Below, piece after piece: positions 23,264 through 34,758 of a stretch of DNA of 64,000 nt; within the stretch, counting starts at the first letter, position 1, and each line of letters opens with the position of its first letter. Under the pieces are notes generated by a model that worked only from the letters and a program-made list of their open reading frames with translations, was not told the origin of the DNA and ran no database searches. Location of the stretch: assembly GCF_000340215.1 (NCBI RefSeq), contig NW_006921533.1, positions 5,795,424 to 5,859,423 of the forward strand, in the 5' to 3' direction. The position numbers and the translations under genes are program-made. Origin of the DNA: Pseudocercospora fijiensis CIRAD86. Taxonomy: Eukaryota; Ascomycota; Dothideomycetes; Mycosphaerellales; Mycosphaerellaceae.

Positions 23264-23696
23264 ATGCAATTCAAATCCCTCGTCGTCGCTCTTGCAGCAA
23301 GTGTAGTTGCAGTACCAGTTGAGGATGAGGTCCAGGTACGTAATAATCAATCACAAGAACCACCTGCAACCTGAGTCTAACTCATTCCAGTCATCAAATC
23401 TGGCCGCCCGCGATGTGAACCATGTCGACCAAGTCAACGGACTCGATAAATATCTCGAGAACGCTGGTGTCCAGATCAAACAAGAAGGCAACGCCAAGGA
23501 ATTGTGCGTTGGGCTCGGTTGCTACCCCCATTACCGCGCTCTGGTCCTGAGTGGATGCAACTGCAAGGGCGTCTTGGGCGACTGTTGTAACGGAGTGGTG
23601 TTCGACGTTGCATACCTCAACGCTCATTACCCATACTGGCCGTATTACAACTACTACCCGGGCTGTAGCTACCCGTACTACGTCTGCGCATTCTAA
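23264..23696 (+). CDS. Small cysteine-rich secreted protein (candidate effector)
   Basis: Exons join(23264..23335,23391..23696) encode 125 aa. The 55 nt intron (GTACGT...TTCCAG) is in phase 0. The first exon alone encodes the signal peptide: MQFKSLVVALAASVVAVPVE, cleaved probably after residue 16-18. The mature part has eight cysteines (C-x4-C, C-x-C, a CC pair, and two more near the end), enough for four disulphides, and a Tyr/Pro-rich tail (YPYWPYYNYY). I recognise no enzyme or lectin motif. Small size, secretion, even cysteine count and position between two repeat blocks are features often seen in fungal effectors or surface proteins; that role is inference. The gene itself is not RIP-mutated. 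The start is fixed by the signal peptide; reading only the second exon would miss it. Confidence 0.85.
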
Positions 23697-24240
23697 GAAA
23701 GGCGTTTCGATGGCGCGAACGGAGCATGAGGAGCAAGAGGTTGTGCTGGTCTCATTGAGAGTGTTTCCAATACCCGCAATTGTTCTGAATATGAATTCAA
23801 ACTGGATCTGAAGCAGCCAAGCTCCATACGATTGTACAGGAAATGAATAGAGCCGACCTCGAAGGCATGTTTGTATAGAGCTGCGTAGCTGAGAAAATGC
23901 AAGGACTAATGGATGTCATCGATATACCTCTCTGCACTCCCCTGTGATTGAAACGCACAGTTATGTCTCCTGTGAAATTCCATTACTATCACCGGGAATT
24001 ACAAGTGAAAGTCTTTGGAGCGCGTATGCCAAGATCCCATCCTCTAGACACCTTCCTTACTAAGCTAGCCCTTTAGTAGCCGAGCTGAGCGCTTGTGACG
24101 TCGCCTACAACACTTGCATTCGGTAACTTGCATAGCGCCCACAAAATGTCCCTCCTCTCACATTTACCACCGAGCCACTTCCGCGAAGTGATAAGGCATC
24201 CACGATACTAGGAAGTGTTGTAGACCACTATCGCGTTCTA
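23697..24240. other. 3' flank of the secreted protein gene
   Basis: Normal-composition DNA after the stop codon, ending where RIP-type sequence begins at about 24240. No gene seen. Confidence 0.5.
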
Positions 24241-25055
24241 AGACTAGCAGCTTGCAATGTATTTGTTTTGATTACTAATCGTATATATCTCGATTACCGA
24301 GGCTAGTAAACTTCGATAGCTAAAGGCTCTTCAACTCTATAACTATAGGCCTAGGTATCTTTATATTATATATAATGTAGCTATTTATAAGGTTCTAGGA
24401 ATACTATACTAGTTTTAGAGAATATTATTATTTTAGTTTCTATATATATCTATGCCCTAGTTTATTAAGGAAACTTTTATAGTCTTACAATTCTTAATTA
24501 TAGTTATACTTTTTTAAGTTATATAGTAGTTTGTTCTAGCTGTAGTATATAGTTTAGTAGGGCTTAGTTTAAGTACTGGTATCTAAGCAGTAGTTTGCTA
24601 CTAGTCTAGACGCGCGCTATTAATTCCCTTAGACTCTTAGTTAGTAGGCTTTAAATATTTAGTTAGAAAATTAAATATATCTATAGTAAATACTAAGTAC
24701 TACTTAGCTAATTGCTATAGTAAGAGAGAATAGGAGATTATAGGACTTTAGCTATATACTAAAATAGCGATTTAGACTTTAGTAGTAAATTTACCAGTAG
24801 TAAAAGTTATTAACCTTAGCTTAAAGTATATAAACAAAACTTAATTATTTAGGCTATATATAGAATATATACTAAAAGAATAGATATACTACCTTAGTAG
24901 AGGCCTAGATATATTATATATAACTCCCTAATTACTAGTAGTTATCCTCTAGCTAGCAAGTCTAGTAGTGTAATTCTTAGAGATTAATAGCTTTAAGCTA
25001 TACTATCTAGCTATTATAGATTTAGCTATTATACTACTTATTTCAAATTCTACTA
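24240..25055. repeat. AT-rich RIP-mutated repeat DNA
   Basis: CpA and TpG are strongly depleted. No coding signature in either strand was recognised. Confidence 0.65.
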
Positions 25056-26385
25056 CTAGTCCCCCGATAAATTATATAGTTAAGAGTATAGAATACTAAA
25101 TTACTAACTTCTAAATAGAGATAGGTCGATTAGTAGAGGTCGATTAACGGTTCGACTAATAGTTTAATTAATAGTTTAATTAATAGTTCAATTAATAGTT
25201 TGATTAAAAGTTTGATTAATAGTTTGATTAATAGTTTGATTAATAGTTTGATTAATAGTTTGATTAATAGTTTGATTGATAGTTTGATTAATAGTTTGAT
25301 TAATAGTTTGATTAGTAGTTTAAGAAGAAGTTCGATTACTAGTAATAGTTTAATTCAAAACGTAATTAGTAGTTTAATTAATAGTCTAATTAATAGTTTA
25401 ACTAATTAAACCGTTTAATTAGTAGTTTAATTAGTAGTTTAATTAATAGTTTAATTAGTAGTTCGATTAGTAGTTTTAGTTTAATACAAATTTTAGTTAG
25501 TACTTTAGCAGTAGCTAGTCCCCTAATAAATTATATAGTTTAAAGTATATAATACTAAACTGCTAGCTTCTAAATAGAGATAGGTCGACTAGTAAGTTAA
25601 TTAGTAGGTCGATTAATAGTTCGATTAATAGTTCGATTAATAGTTCGATTAATAGTTCGATTAATAGTTCGATTAACAGTTTGATTAATAGTTTAATTAC
25701 TAGTTTAATTACTAGTAATAGTTTAATTTAAAATTGAATTAGTAGTTCAATTAGTAGTTTTATTAGTAGTTTAACTAGTAGTTTTATTAGTAGTTTAACT
25801 AGTAGTTTTATTAGTAGTTTAATTAGAAATTTAATTAGTAGTTTAATTAACTATTTAATTAATAGTTTAATTAGTAGTTCGATTACTAGTTTTAGTCTAA
25901 GTTCTAACGGAAGTTTTAACTAGTATTTTATTAGTAGCTAGTCCCCCGATAAATTATATAATCTAAAGTATATAGTACTAAATTACTAACTTCTAAATAG
26001 AGATAGGTCGATTAGTAGGTCGATTATTAGGTCGATTAATAGATCTATTAGCAGTTCGATTAGTAGTTTAGCTAGCAGTTCGATTAGCAGTTTAATTACT
26101 AGTAACGTTTTAATTTAAAATCTCGTTAGTAGTTTAATTAGTAGTTTAACTAGTAGCTTAACTTGTGGTTTAATTAGTTGTTTTATTAGTAATTTCAAAA
26201 ATAGCTTAATTAAATATTTAATTAATGGTTTAATTAGCAGTTCGATTGCTAGTTTTAGTTTTACGAAAATTTTAATTAGTATTTTATTAGTAGTTTCTTT
26301 AATAGTTTCATTAGTAGTTTTATTAATAGTTTTATTAGTAGTTTCATTAATAGTTTTGTTTCTAGTTTTCCCTTTAATCTTCAAT
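25056..26385. repeat. Higher-order minisatellite (three blocks of about 420-460 bp)
   Basis: Each block opens with a conserved stretch (TAGTCCCCCGATAAATTATA, starts near 25057, 25516 and 25939) and continues into tandem 12 bp units such as GTTTGATTAATA or GTTCGATTAATA, with GTTTAATTAGTA variants. The cleanest run is 25198-25312. The open frames through it (repeating Leu-Ile-Asn-Ser) are only a by-product of the 12 bp period and not genes. Confidence 0.92.
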
Positions 26386-26389
26386 TAAA

Positions 26390-26910
26390 CATTACTTCTA
26401 CTAAAATTCTTAGCTAATTATTTCGGTCTTAGCGGATAACTTAGATTTTCGCGGGCGGTAGGCGCGGTATCTAGATTAGTAGCTATAGTACTAATTATTT
26501 CGGTATTAGCGGACAACCTAGATTTTAACACTAGCTAGCACTAGCTAATAGTCCGAGCTAACACTAGCTAACACTAGCTAACACTAGCTAATACCTACGC
26601 TAAAATCCGGGGCAAGTTAAATTTCCCTTTAATATTTGTTTCGATTAACGTTCTACGCTAAAATCCGGGGTAAGTCAAATTCTATATTAACTTTGATGAC
26701 GCTAAAATCCGGGGCAAGTCAAATTTCCCTTTAATATTTGTTTCGGTTGACGTTCTACGCTGAAATCCGGGGTTAGTCAAATTCTACATCAACTTTGATA
26801 GTACAATTAGCTCTGCAAAAATTCTCAGCCAATTATTCGGGTCTTAGCGGACAACTTGGAATTTCGCGCGCGAGGGCGCGGTCCTCAGATTGGCAGCAAG
26901 CTACCAATCA
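26390..26910. repeat. Duplicated promoter-proximal repeats upstream of the aldolase gene
   Basis: Two kinds of repeat. (1) Units opening CGCTAAAATCCGGGG begin at 26598, 26656, 26700 and 26758 (spacing 58, 44, 58), that is, two copies of a 102 bp tandem. (2) The segment just before the aldolase start, at about 26818-26890 (AATTATTCGGGTCTTAGCGG), has a RIP-altered copy at about 26403-26480 and a shorter one at about 26495-26530. CACTAGCTAA units occur at 26525-26590. Confidence 0.85.
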
Positions 26911-26913
26911 ACC

Positions 26914-27878
26914 ATGACGACCCGCTACACAGACGAGGAGTGGAGCAAGATCATAGCAGATGTCGAGAAGCGCATAAAAGTCGATGAAAGCACAAAATAT
27001 TCCCTGCCAGAGATCGGGAGCGAAGACTTCACAAGAACGGTGGATCATACACTTCTGAAGCTCGATGCGAAGAGTAATCAATTCGACGATCTCTGTGCTG
27101 AAGCGAGAGTCAACAAGTTCGCGGTATGCTTACTTATACCTAGCCACAAAGAGTTCAAACCACCCAGCTGATTTGCCGTACAGACCGTCTGCGTGCGTCC
27201 AAACTGGGTACAAAAATGCATCACAAATCTAAAAGGCAGCGGTGTAGCAGTCGCAAGCGTAGTAGGTTTTCACGAAGGAACATATGATCTTTCCGAAAAA
27301 CTCTCGTACGTATCATACATCTGCGCCCTCCCGTCCACTCCACTCCCAATCCCTAACAAAAACCCACATCCAGAGATGTGCAAACCTCCCTCACCTCCGG
27401 CGCAACCGAACTCGACATCGTCATAAACTGGCCCCTCCTAAAATCCCACCAATACTCAAAAATCTACACCGAACTCTCCACCCTCCGCACCTCAGCCCCA
27501 CGCCCCACGCTGCTAAAACTCATCCTCGAAACCTCCCAATTAACCGCCACGGATATCATAGCAGGATGCGTATTAGCTGACGCCGCGAGTTTCGATTTCG
27601 TAAAGACTTCGACAGGGTTTTGTGGAGATGGGGCGAAAGAGGAAGATGTGAGGTTGATGAAGAGTTGTTGTGAGAGACTTGGGAATAATGGGACGATGAG
27701 GGTGAAGGCTAGTGGTGGGATTAGAACGTTGGGGGATGCGGTGAAGATGTTGGAGGCGGGGGCGAGTCGGTTGGGGACTTCGGGGGGAGTTTGGATTGCG
27801 AAGGAGGCGAGGGAGAAGGTTGAGGGAAAGGAGGGCGAGAGGCCTGGGATGGCAACGAGGTTGTTTACGGATTATTAG
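26914..27878 (+). CDS. Deoxyribose-phosphate aldolase (DERA, class I)
   Basis: Exons join(26914..27123,27184..27305,27374..27878) encode 278 aa. Introns are 60 nt (GTATGC...GTACAG) and 68 nt (GTACGT...ATCCAG). The enzyme cleaves 2-deoxyribose-5-phosphate to glyceraldehyde-3-phosphate and acetaldehyde in cytosolic deoxynucleoside catabolism. Active-site features: TVDHTLLK near the N-terminus, ELDIVIN with Asp at about 125, the Schiff-base lysine in FVKTSTGF at about 188, and the second lysine in VKASGGIRT at about 222. All catalytic positions are intact. Length is near that of fungal members. The start is the first ATG in frame; the frame is open slightly further upstream but only through a TTG. 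The C-terminal half has G-rich codons while the middle exon is C-rich, a base-use shift within one gene. The promoter lies inside repeat DNA. Confidence 0.94.
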
Positions 27879-28601
27879 GGTTGTGATCGGGAGGATGGAG
27901 GTGAATTGTGGGTGAGTGGATGAGTGGATGTCTGATGAGCGGCACCATTTATGAGCCAGCTGTCAGAGGAGCTACAGTTGCAGCAGCTATGCACGGTTGG
28001 TTGAGCATCCTACGGTCTCCCAGTGAGCTACCTGCAAAGTCGAAATATGAACAGTAGCCTTAAATAAGTAGAGCATCGAGGTTGCAGTATATGCCGTTAC
28101 CAGTGGCCTGGTGCAAGAAGAATCTCAATACACCCGATGGGCGCATCAGTTCAACATGGAAGCATTACCTCACACTGCACTATGCCAATGGGAGTGGATC
28201 ACGTGATACGCCCCTAAGCAGCGTCCTAGACTTTGTACGAGGACGATGAGACACCAATATTTGCATGTTTTTAGATTTGTCCTTTTTGATTTTTCATAGA
28301 CGATCAAGTCTGCAGACCCCAATGCAAGGGTAGGACTCCTCGATGCACTGCCTTCTAGGTCCTCGCTCTAAGCTCGCTGGAACGGTATATGCGATCTCAC
28401 CTCCAATGCACATATTCCACTCCGGTAACGCCTAGAATAATCCATCATAACATGATCCACCGTTTTGTCAAAAGCATGGAAGGGTGAGTCGATTTCGATT
28501 CTTCGAGGCTACAGCATGGATCTACGCTGAAGCCGAGGCGGTGGTGTCATCCGTTCCCGTCTACCTCCTCCTTTCCCATCGCAATCATCGTATCGAATCG
28601 T
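27879..28601. other. Intergenic, convergent 3' ends
   Basis: Between the aldolase and eS27 genes, with normal composition. It contains a CACGTG palindrome in TCACGTGATACG near 28200 but no supported gene. Confidence 0.5.
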
Positions 28602-29078
28602 CTACTTTCTCCGGAAAGAGCAGCCCTCAGTGAGACGGGCCTTGCCACCGGTTGGCTGGCAGAGCACCTGCGAGCAGCCGGCGCAGACGACGACGGTTTG
28701 TGCGTGCGAGAAAACAGTGGTGATGGTGAAGCATCCAGGGCACTTGACGTCCATGAAGAAGGATCGTGGGCCTGGGACGAGAGTCTGGTGTGTGTATTAG
28801 TATCGAGGTTGACACTTTCGGCAGATGTGGTGATGAAAATACCTTCAGCTTGTGCTTGCGGGCCTCAGCCTGAGGGGTTGGATTGAGAAGGTCGACTGCG
28901 AGAACCTGTAGGTATCCTGGTCAGCATGTATTCATTCCTGAAGGTTGTCCGCTGCATTGTGCATGTATTTGCCGCTCTTTCTGCGCCCTCTTGCGGTCCG
29001 GAAATGTCCTCGCCGCTGTCGTGTGCCTCCTCTTCGGGGTGCTCGCCACTGAGCGCTCAGAGATCGGGCACGTACCAT
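28602..29078 (-). CDS. rps27: 40S ribosomal protein eS27 (RPS27)
   Basis: Three coding exons, complement(join(28602..28784,28843..28905,29076..29078)), encode 82 aa. The first coding exon is only the ATG, directly followed by donor GTACGT; intron 1 is 170 nt (acceptor CTACAG), intron 2 is 58 nt (GTATTT...CACCAG). The protein begins [20 protein letters not shown] and ends [10 protein letters not shown]. The C4 zinc ribbon is CPGC-x15-CAGC, after RSFFMDVK. Length equals that of other fungal eS27 proteins. It is a small-subunit ribosomal protein of the cytoplasmic ribosome. Because each exon is short, the gene is invisible to simple ORF scans. A long first intron next to the start codon is common in ribosomal protein genes and may influence expression (inference). 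Confidence 0.96.
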
Positions 29079-30383
29079 GTTGACGGTATTGAGATGGAAC
29101 TCGAGTTGTTCTGAATATGTTTGATGGTTCCGCGAGGTTTGCTTGTCGTTCTGCGATGCGTGCGCTGGAGCGGGCGGTGGTGTTTGAAGGCAATTGTAAC
29201 GGCGGAGTCGATTTCGAACTTCGCCAAGCCAGCAAAAGCCAGTGCTGAATTTCGCCAAGCCCAGCCAGGGTGGCGGAAGTCGCAGCGACCAAGCGAGAAA
29301 GAGCTTCCTTACAGGGTGTCATATGCATTCGTGAAGCCGCTCAGTAGTGCTTCCTTCCCGCCTACTCGTTGAAGGCCGATCTACCGTAATTTTCGCAGAA
29401 GTCCGTCCACAACATATGAACAAAAATAAGGTGGCATTAGCACGGTTCTCATTCTGGTCTCCGACCGGCTTCGCGAATGCATAATACACCCTAGACAAAC
29501 ATTGTCTTCAATGACTCGTCGCTTTACTTTGCAGGTGAGATATGGGCAATGCACAGTCTTAACGATTCGCGATGTCTCTTGCACCGAAGCAAAGGAGTGT
29601 GTTGTGATTAGATCGCTGCTGTCTAGTTATACTCTCAAATATTTCTTTTCTTCGCCGCATTCATAATGGGCACAGGACACACGACTGCCGAAAATTGGTC
29701 TTGTGGCTCAGACGCCACCTGCTTCCTTTCCATATGCCTAGCCTTATGACAGATCTCCCCAAGATCTCCCCCGATCGCCGTCGCTAAATGCTTACACAGC
29801 TTCTCATGGAAGCGCGCCGAGGCCAGCTACTAAAACAACACCCTGAAAATGCTAATGGTAGATCCTGCCTCTATCTGCAGTATTAGGTCAAGAGTATCCG
29901 ATGCGGAAAGGAAGTATATTGGATGATGACTCTGCTGCTGTAGGTTACCCTGAGGTGATAAGTCTTAGTTCGTAAGCCGTCGTCAAAAGACACCCTCTCT
30001 CAGAAGAGGGGTCGTAAGGGTAAGGAGCGGAGCAGGTCGGATCTTGGTTGGTTGGTCGCGAGGTGAGAGGGCTAATGCACACGGCCGTTCCTGTTGTGTA
30101 CCGCTTGTGGAACGCTGCCCGGAATCTGGGTGTACCCACGAGCGGAGACAACATGAAGAGTGGAAGAGGTCACTTGGGTCTTTTTGTGTGCCGTTGCATC
30201 GCACGGGTGGGCGGGTCATCCGCAATTCTTGTGCCGCGAACTCTTGCTGCTGCTTGCCGTTGTGTACTCGCCTTCAGGGTCCCATTGTTCTGGTTGGAAA
30301 TCAGGGTTCAAGAAGTGGGCTTGATTGAAGTGAGAACTGTAGCTGTCAGTGCGGGATCTTGACAAGGGTCGTCGACGTTTTAC
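29079..30383. other. Intergenic, eS27 upstream and otubain 3' flank
   Basis: 1.3 kb of normal-composition DNA. Its proximal part must carry the eS27 promoter and leader. The open frames here are short, overlap on both strands and show no family signature. I see no further gene. Confidence 0.5.
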
Positions 30384-32364
30384 TCACTTTCTGAAGATCG
30401 AGGTCTGGAACGGCATTTGTGAAGTAGCTTGCATGAAGTCGGCCTCGTAGTTGTATGCAGACATTCTGAATGGACCGCCACCGAGCTGCGATTGCAGATC
30501 ATGATGGCCGAGATGGGCCTGTGCCATTGCAGCAGGTCGTATTGCCATCTCATGTGTCAGCTGAGTGGGCGGTGGTACCAACTGAGTAGGTGAGCTGCCA
30601 GACACGTAGACTGGCTGAGATGGCAAAGACTGCGGCTGAGGAGCCGGCGCGGAAGGCGTCTGTACTGCCGGGGTGCACGCTGACACAGGAGCTGGTGCAG
30701 AGAAAGTGAAGTCCGTAGAGTAGCTCGATGGCATTCCCCACGCCTGCGGAGGTTGACTTGCGTAAGACATGCCCGGGATGGTCATGAGGAAGTCCGGCAT
30801 GGCCGAGACACCCAGGTCGTACGCCGGTTCCTGGTGCGTCTGGGTTCCGAACTGCAAGTAGGTTGGCACAGGAGCTGGCGGCGGAGGAGGTGCTGGCAGA
30901 TCTTCTGGCTTGTAAAGAAGGTCATAGTGGCCACTACGTGACGGTCAATAACGGTCATGACCACATGTCAAAATGTCACCTACGGTCTGTAGAGCAGTCT
31001 CACGGTGCCCAGTGTGTAACCTCCGTTGGTAACAGGATCGAAGCGGTGCATGGTGACCTGATCGCCTTCGCTGCGGTCCAGGTAGAGCACCTCGAGACTG
31101 ATGGCAGCGGGTGCGAGAAAGGCGTCTTTGAGCGCACTCAGTCCGACATGCTCGATCTCGGCCGCGACTGGGAGAATCTGGTCCTTGCAGTATTGCTCGA
31201 CAGTCTGTCCAAGAAGCCAGGGAGCATAGTCGGCGTCACGTGTGATCATCCATGCTGCAGTGAGGGCCTGTCTCGGATCAGCACTCAGACATCAGATTGG
31301 AGTACTCGACAACACTAACTCTCAGATGCGAGATGATGTAGTCCTGGACTATGTCCTCGTTGAATCTCTCCAATAGAAGTGCAACCGCATCCACATTCTC
31401 GTTGACCGCATTCGCTAGCTCTCGCAGCAGTTCATAGGTCGTGTCTGCGAAGTCTTCATAGACCATCTGGCTGTAGCCTGATTGAAGCACAACATTGCCT
31501 AGTGATCGCAGTCGTGCTTCCTCCATGCCGAATCTGTTGCCGTCGCCATGATGAATGAGAGCTTCGAAGTAGCCAAAAGCAACAGCTTCACTCCTCGTCA
31601 GCGTGAATTCGTGCGCATTGATACCAGCACCATGATCCACCTACCTCTCCATCCACACTTGCCATCGCCACGGACGGTCCTGTAGTACGAGTACTTCTGA
31701 GGCAGGCTCTGTTCTTGGTCAGCCTGGCAGTCATGTTTGCTGCCGAATTTGGACGTACCTGCGTCTTAGCTTGATATACGGGGTCCGCCGAAGCGTACTC
31801 CGTCGTGATGGCCGTGCTCGGTTGGCGTTGGCCTACAAGCGGCCCCTGTTGTTGATCAACACGGTCAGTGCTCGGAACTTTTCATCGCCATCGTGCCATC
31901 GTCCATAACGACACGACCCGATGCCGTAACTCTAAATGACGCACGTTGTGACTTCAGGTGGGGAAGGGACAACATACAGTGACCGGCGCCTCATACTCGT
32001 TGCTCGCCTTTTGGAATTGAGCGAGCTCCTCCTCGCTCATCTGATGACTGCCCTGAGACATCGTGCGAGGCAGCTCCTGGCGAGGGTGAGTGCGAGAGCG
32101 GTGCGGGAGGCTGGAAGGGTGAAGATGTCGGGAGTTTGGGTACTGGTAGGCCCCGCCGGCGGCCGCTAAAGCGAGCTGTGTCTGCTGGTCTGCAGGGCTC
32201 GGAGGTTGGAGCTGATGCTGCAGCGGCAACTGCAGCGGTCGGTACGCCAGCGAAGCGTGTGCTGGGTCATGATAGAGCTGCGAATGCTGCAAGTGGTGGT
32301 GAGGTTGGTGTTGCTGGTAGTAGTTTGTCGCGGCAGCGACGCTGGCCTGCCGATGGTTGATCAT
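30384..32364 (-). CDS. Otubain-type ubiquitin thioesterase (peptidase C65)
   Basis: Six exons, complement(join(30384..30933,30984..31267,31320..31585,31645..31708,31759..31845,31978..32364)), encode 545 aa; introns are 50-132 nt with consensus ends and matching phases. Residues 1-120 are rich in Gln, His and Pro, including a His/Gln tract, and are probably disordered. The OTU core runs from about 130 to 375: YASADPVYQAKT, then TVRGDGKCGWRAVAFGYFEA with catalytic Cys at about 176 (split across an intron), and LLYRPGHYDLLY with His at about 365 and Asp at about 367. Asp at about 173 supports the oxyanion hole. The triad is complete, so an active deubiquitinase is expected; otubains prefer Lys48-linked chains. 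The 170-residue tail after the core is Pro/Gln/Ala-rich and absent from animal OTUB1. The start uses the first ATG in frame; an upstream non-coding exon is possible. Confidence 0.93.
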
Positions 32365-34758
32365 TTCACGCAAGCAAGCTTTCGTCTGTCGGAGCTAAAG
32401 CAGCGGAGCGGGGCACTTGGTTTGCTGCGACTTCTGCTGGCGTTGGCGTTGGCAAATCGAGCGGCCTCCGGACATGTATCGCCGTCACCGTCACCGTCAC
32501 CGTCGTCTTGCTACTGGCCTGCTCCTGTGCTGTATGCTGCGAATGGGAGACGTGCCTGTGTCGCTGCGCTGTCAAGTGCTGGCGATCAGACCCCACGTCG
32601 CAGTGTCGAATGGGATTGATTGTCGATGGAATCGGTCTGGCTCCGTACAACTGCGCGGGCGCACTGGAATGGGAATGAGGGAGGAGGCTCCGTTATGATG
32701 CACTTCGTGTTGTGTCGTCGGGACGACTGCGCGCGGACTGTCGATGTCGATGTCGATGCTGGCCACGACGCAGTGGACTTGGTGCCGTCGTCGAAGTAGG
32801 TGCGCGCATACGCATACGCATACGCATATACAAGCATGCACACGCCCGCGGCTGAAGCTGTACCAGGCGTATAGTTCTTGATTAAGTCACACACGCCGAC
32901 CCAGGCAGCGAAAGGGAAAGAAGCAGAAGCGTCGATGCAGGTAACGAGCAAACGAAGAGCAGCAGCTCTCTCAATCAACAACGTAGAGTAGACAGACCAG
33001 ACCCGCGCCCCAAGTAGATGCCCAGCAGGCTGGCTCACCTTGCTCGGAGGCTCGGACTGCACCGCGCTGCGCACGAAACACAAAGGGTGCTGCAATAATG
33101 TCTTCCTTGCTGTAGAGTAACCTTCCAAACCGACCAGGGTCAGCAGAACCACTGCACGTTTGCAGCAGCAGCCGGACGGTGCAGCACCGCCAGCAGATAT
33201 ACGTTCCAGCAGATCTCGACTCGCGCCAGATCCCAGATCCACCCGCAGTCCACAGATGACCAGCTCGCGAGCCGCCACCGGGCACAAGTGCTATCAATCA
33301 TGCCAGGTACCAAATGTGCTCTCCAGTTTCCGACCAGGCACGCAGCGCTATGATGCCCATTGCGACTTCCCTCTTCAAGGACTGGCACTGGCACGATCTG
33401 ATCACGCATTGGCTTGCGGCAACAAGTGCGTCGAGCATGGATCTCGTGGGCCATGGAGAAAACGAGAAATGAAGCGCAGGTCAGCGCCTCTGCCCCCCAC
33501 ATCTACGACTGCCCTTTCTCGTAGGCGCAGGGCCGTAGGCCCATATCTGGCCCCAGAGCTCTGCTCGTGAACGACACCAAGCCTACCAGCGTCGTCCGCT
33601 TCAACGGTCAGCAAGTGCTAGCGCTAGCCATGAGCACTGAGCATAATAAATGCCCGGGTTTCGTGTATCAGAAAGTCCGGGTGCAGGGAGCATAGGATGA
33701 GCTGCAGCAGAGCTGATCCAATAGATCGTCCGATGGCGCATCTGCAGGCACTAGGTAGGGTGTCGAACGCCATCTGCAACAGACTCGAGATCAAGTCAAG
33801 CCATCACGCAACACAGGGAACTGACGCTAGAAAAGTCGGCAACGAAGCTGAGGGGGGAGGGGAATGATGGTCTCGAGTCTTGCCGATAGCCCCGTCAGGT
33901 GAGCAATACTCTCTTGCCTGTGGACCACAAGCGCGCGCAGTCGCAAGCGACGAAGATTGGTTGAGTGCCACTCGGTCGCGCAAAGTCGACGCCTCACTCG
34001 GTCAAGACAGACATGTGCATCGTCCTGCCAATGCCAGGAGATTGGTCCCCAGTGCCATTGAGTGATGCGAAACAAATAGATATAGACTACTTTAGGCATG
34101 TGGGACTCGCGTGCATCGCCGACAGGGCATTGGATCAGGGCATCGACAGGGCGGCGACATGGAAGCTGTTCGCGAGATTTGTTGGTAGATGCAATAAATT
34201 TTGATCAGTCGCGTACGTCATCCACACCGAGCAGATGGAAGGAGTCCAGCCGTATGTGTATGGATCCCGGCTGCAGATTTGGCTTAGGTAGCACATCAGC
34301 AAGGATTACTGATTCGACACGGGGGCCGTCCAGCTGCAGCGCGGATAGATGCCGCGGGAGGCGAACGTGAGAACATCCGATGGTGCTGTAGTGCTTTGAT
34401 CTGCAGGCCAGCCTATGAGGTATGGTCATTCATCTCATCACTCCCCACGTTGCCGAGGGCCATCTATGCTACACACGCTGGGCCAATAATCTGCTGGGTT
34501 TCTCATGTATGTCTCCGGCGCAAGGAATCGACGTCTACAGCTCGCTCGCCCATCCATCCTAGCTCTGTGTGACGAGCAAGCCTGCCGCCGAGTATATCCG
34601 TTAAGTGGAGCACGGAAACACCTTGCGCAAAAATACAGTGCAGTAAGATATGGGAGGACCCAGTGCGACGGGATTCTTCAGCCATCATCAAGCACTTCGT
34701 ATCGCTCCCGGGCAATTAGTGATGTAGACTCACGGTGTATTTAATTTCCGGGTTTATG
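32365..34758. other. Long non-coding stretch upstream of the otubain gene
   Basis: 2.4 kb of normal composition, not RIP-mutated. It contains microsatellites: CACCGT units at about 32485-32504 and four GCATAC units at 32806-32829. A minus-strand frame at 32586-33287 is open for 233 codons but has low-complexity, unfamily-like sequence and several overlapping rival frames, so it is not called. Promoter and leader of the otubain gene must lie at its proximal end. A lineage-specific gene with introns cannot be excluded. Confidence 0.45.

Noticed and set aside
25200..25409. 69-codon open frame of Leu-Ile-Asn-Ser repeats
   Set aside because: It is the translation of a 12 bp minisatellite; every multiple-of-three period gives such frames.
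26115..26384. 89-codon open frame rich in Lys, Asn, Thr
   Set aside because: Same minisatellite read on the minus strand, with no protein family feature.
32586..33287. 233-codon minus-strand open frame upstream of the otubain gene
   Set aside because: It has overlapping rival frames on both strands, no start context, no domain and a low-complexity segment from the GCATAC microsatellite.
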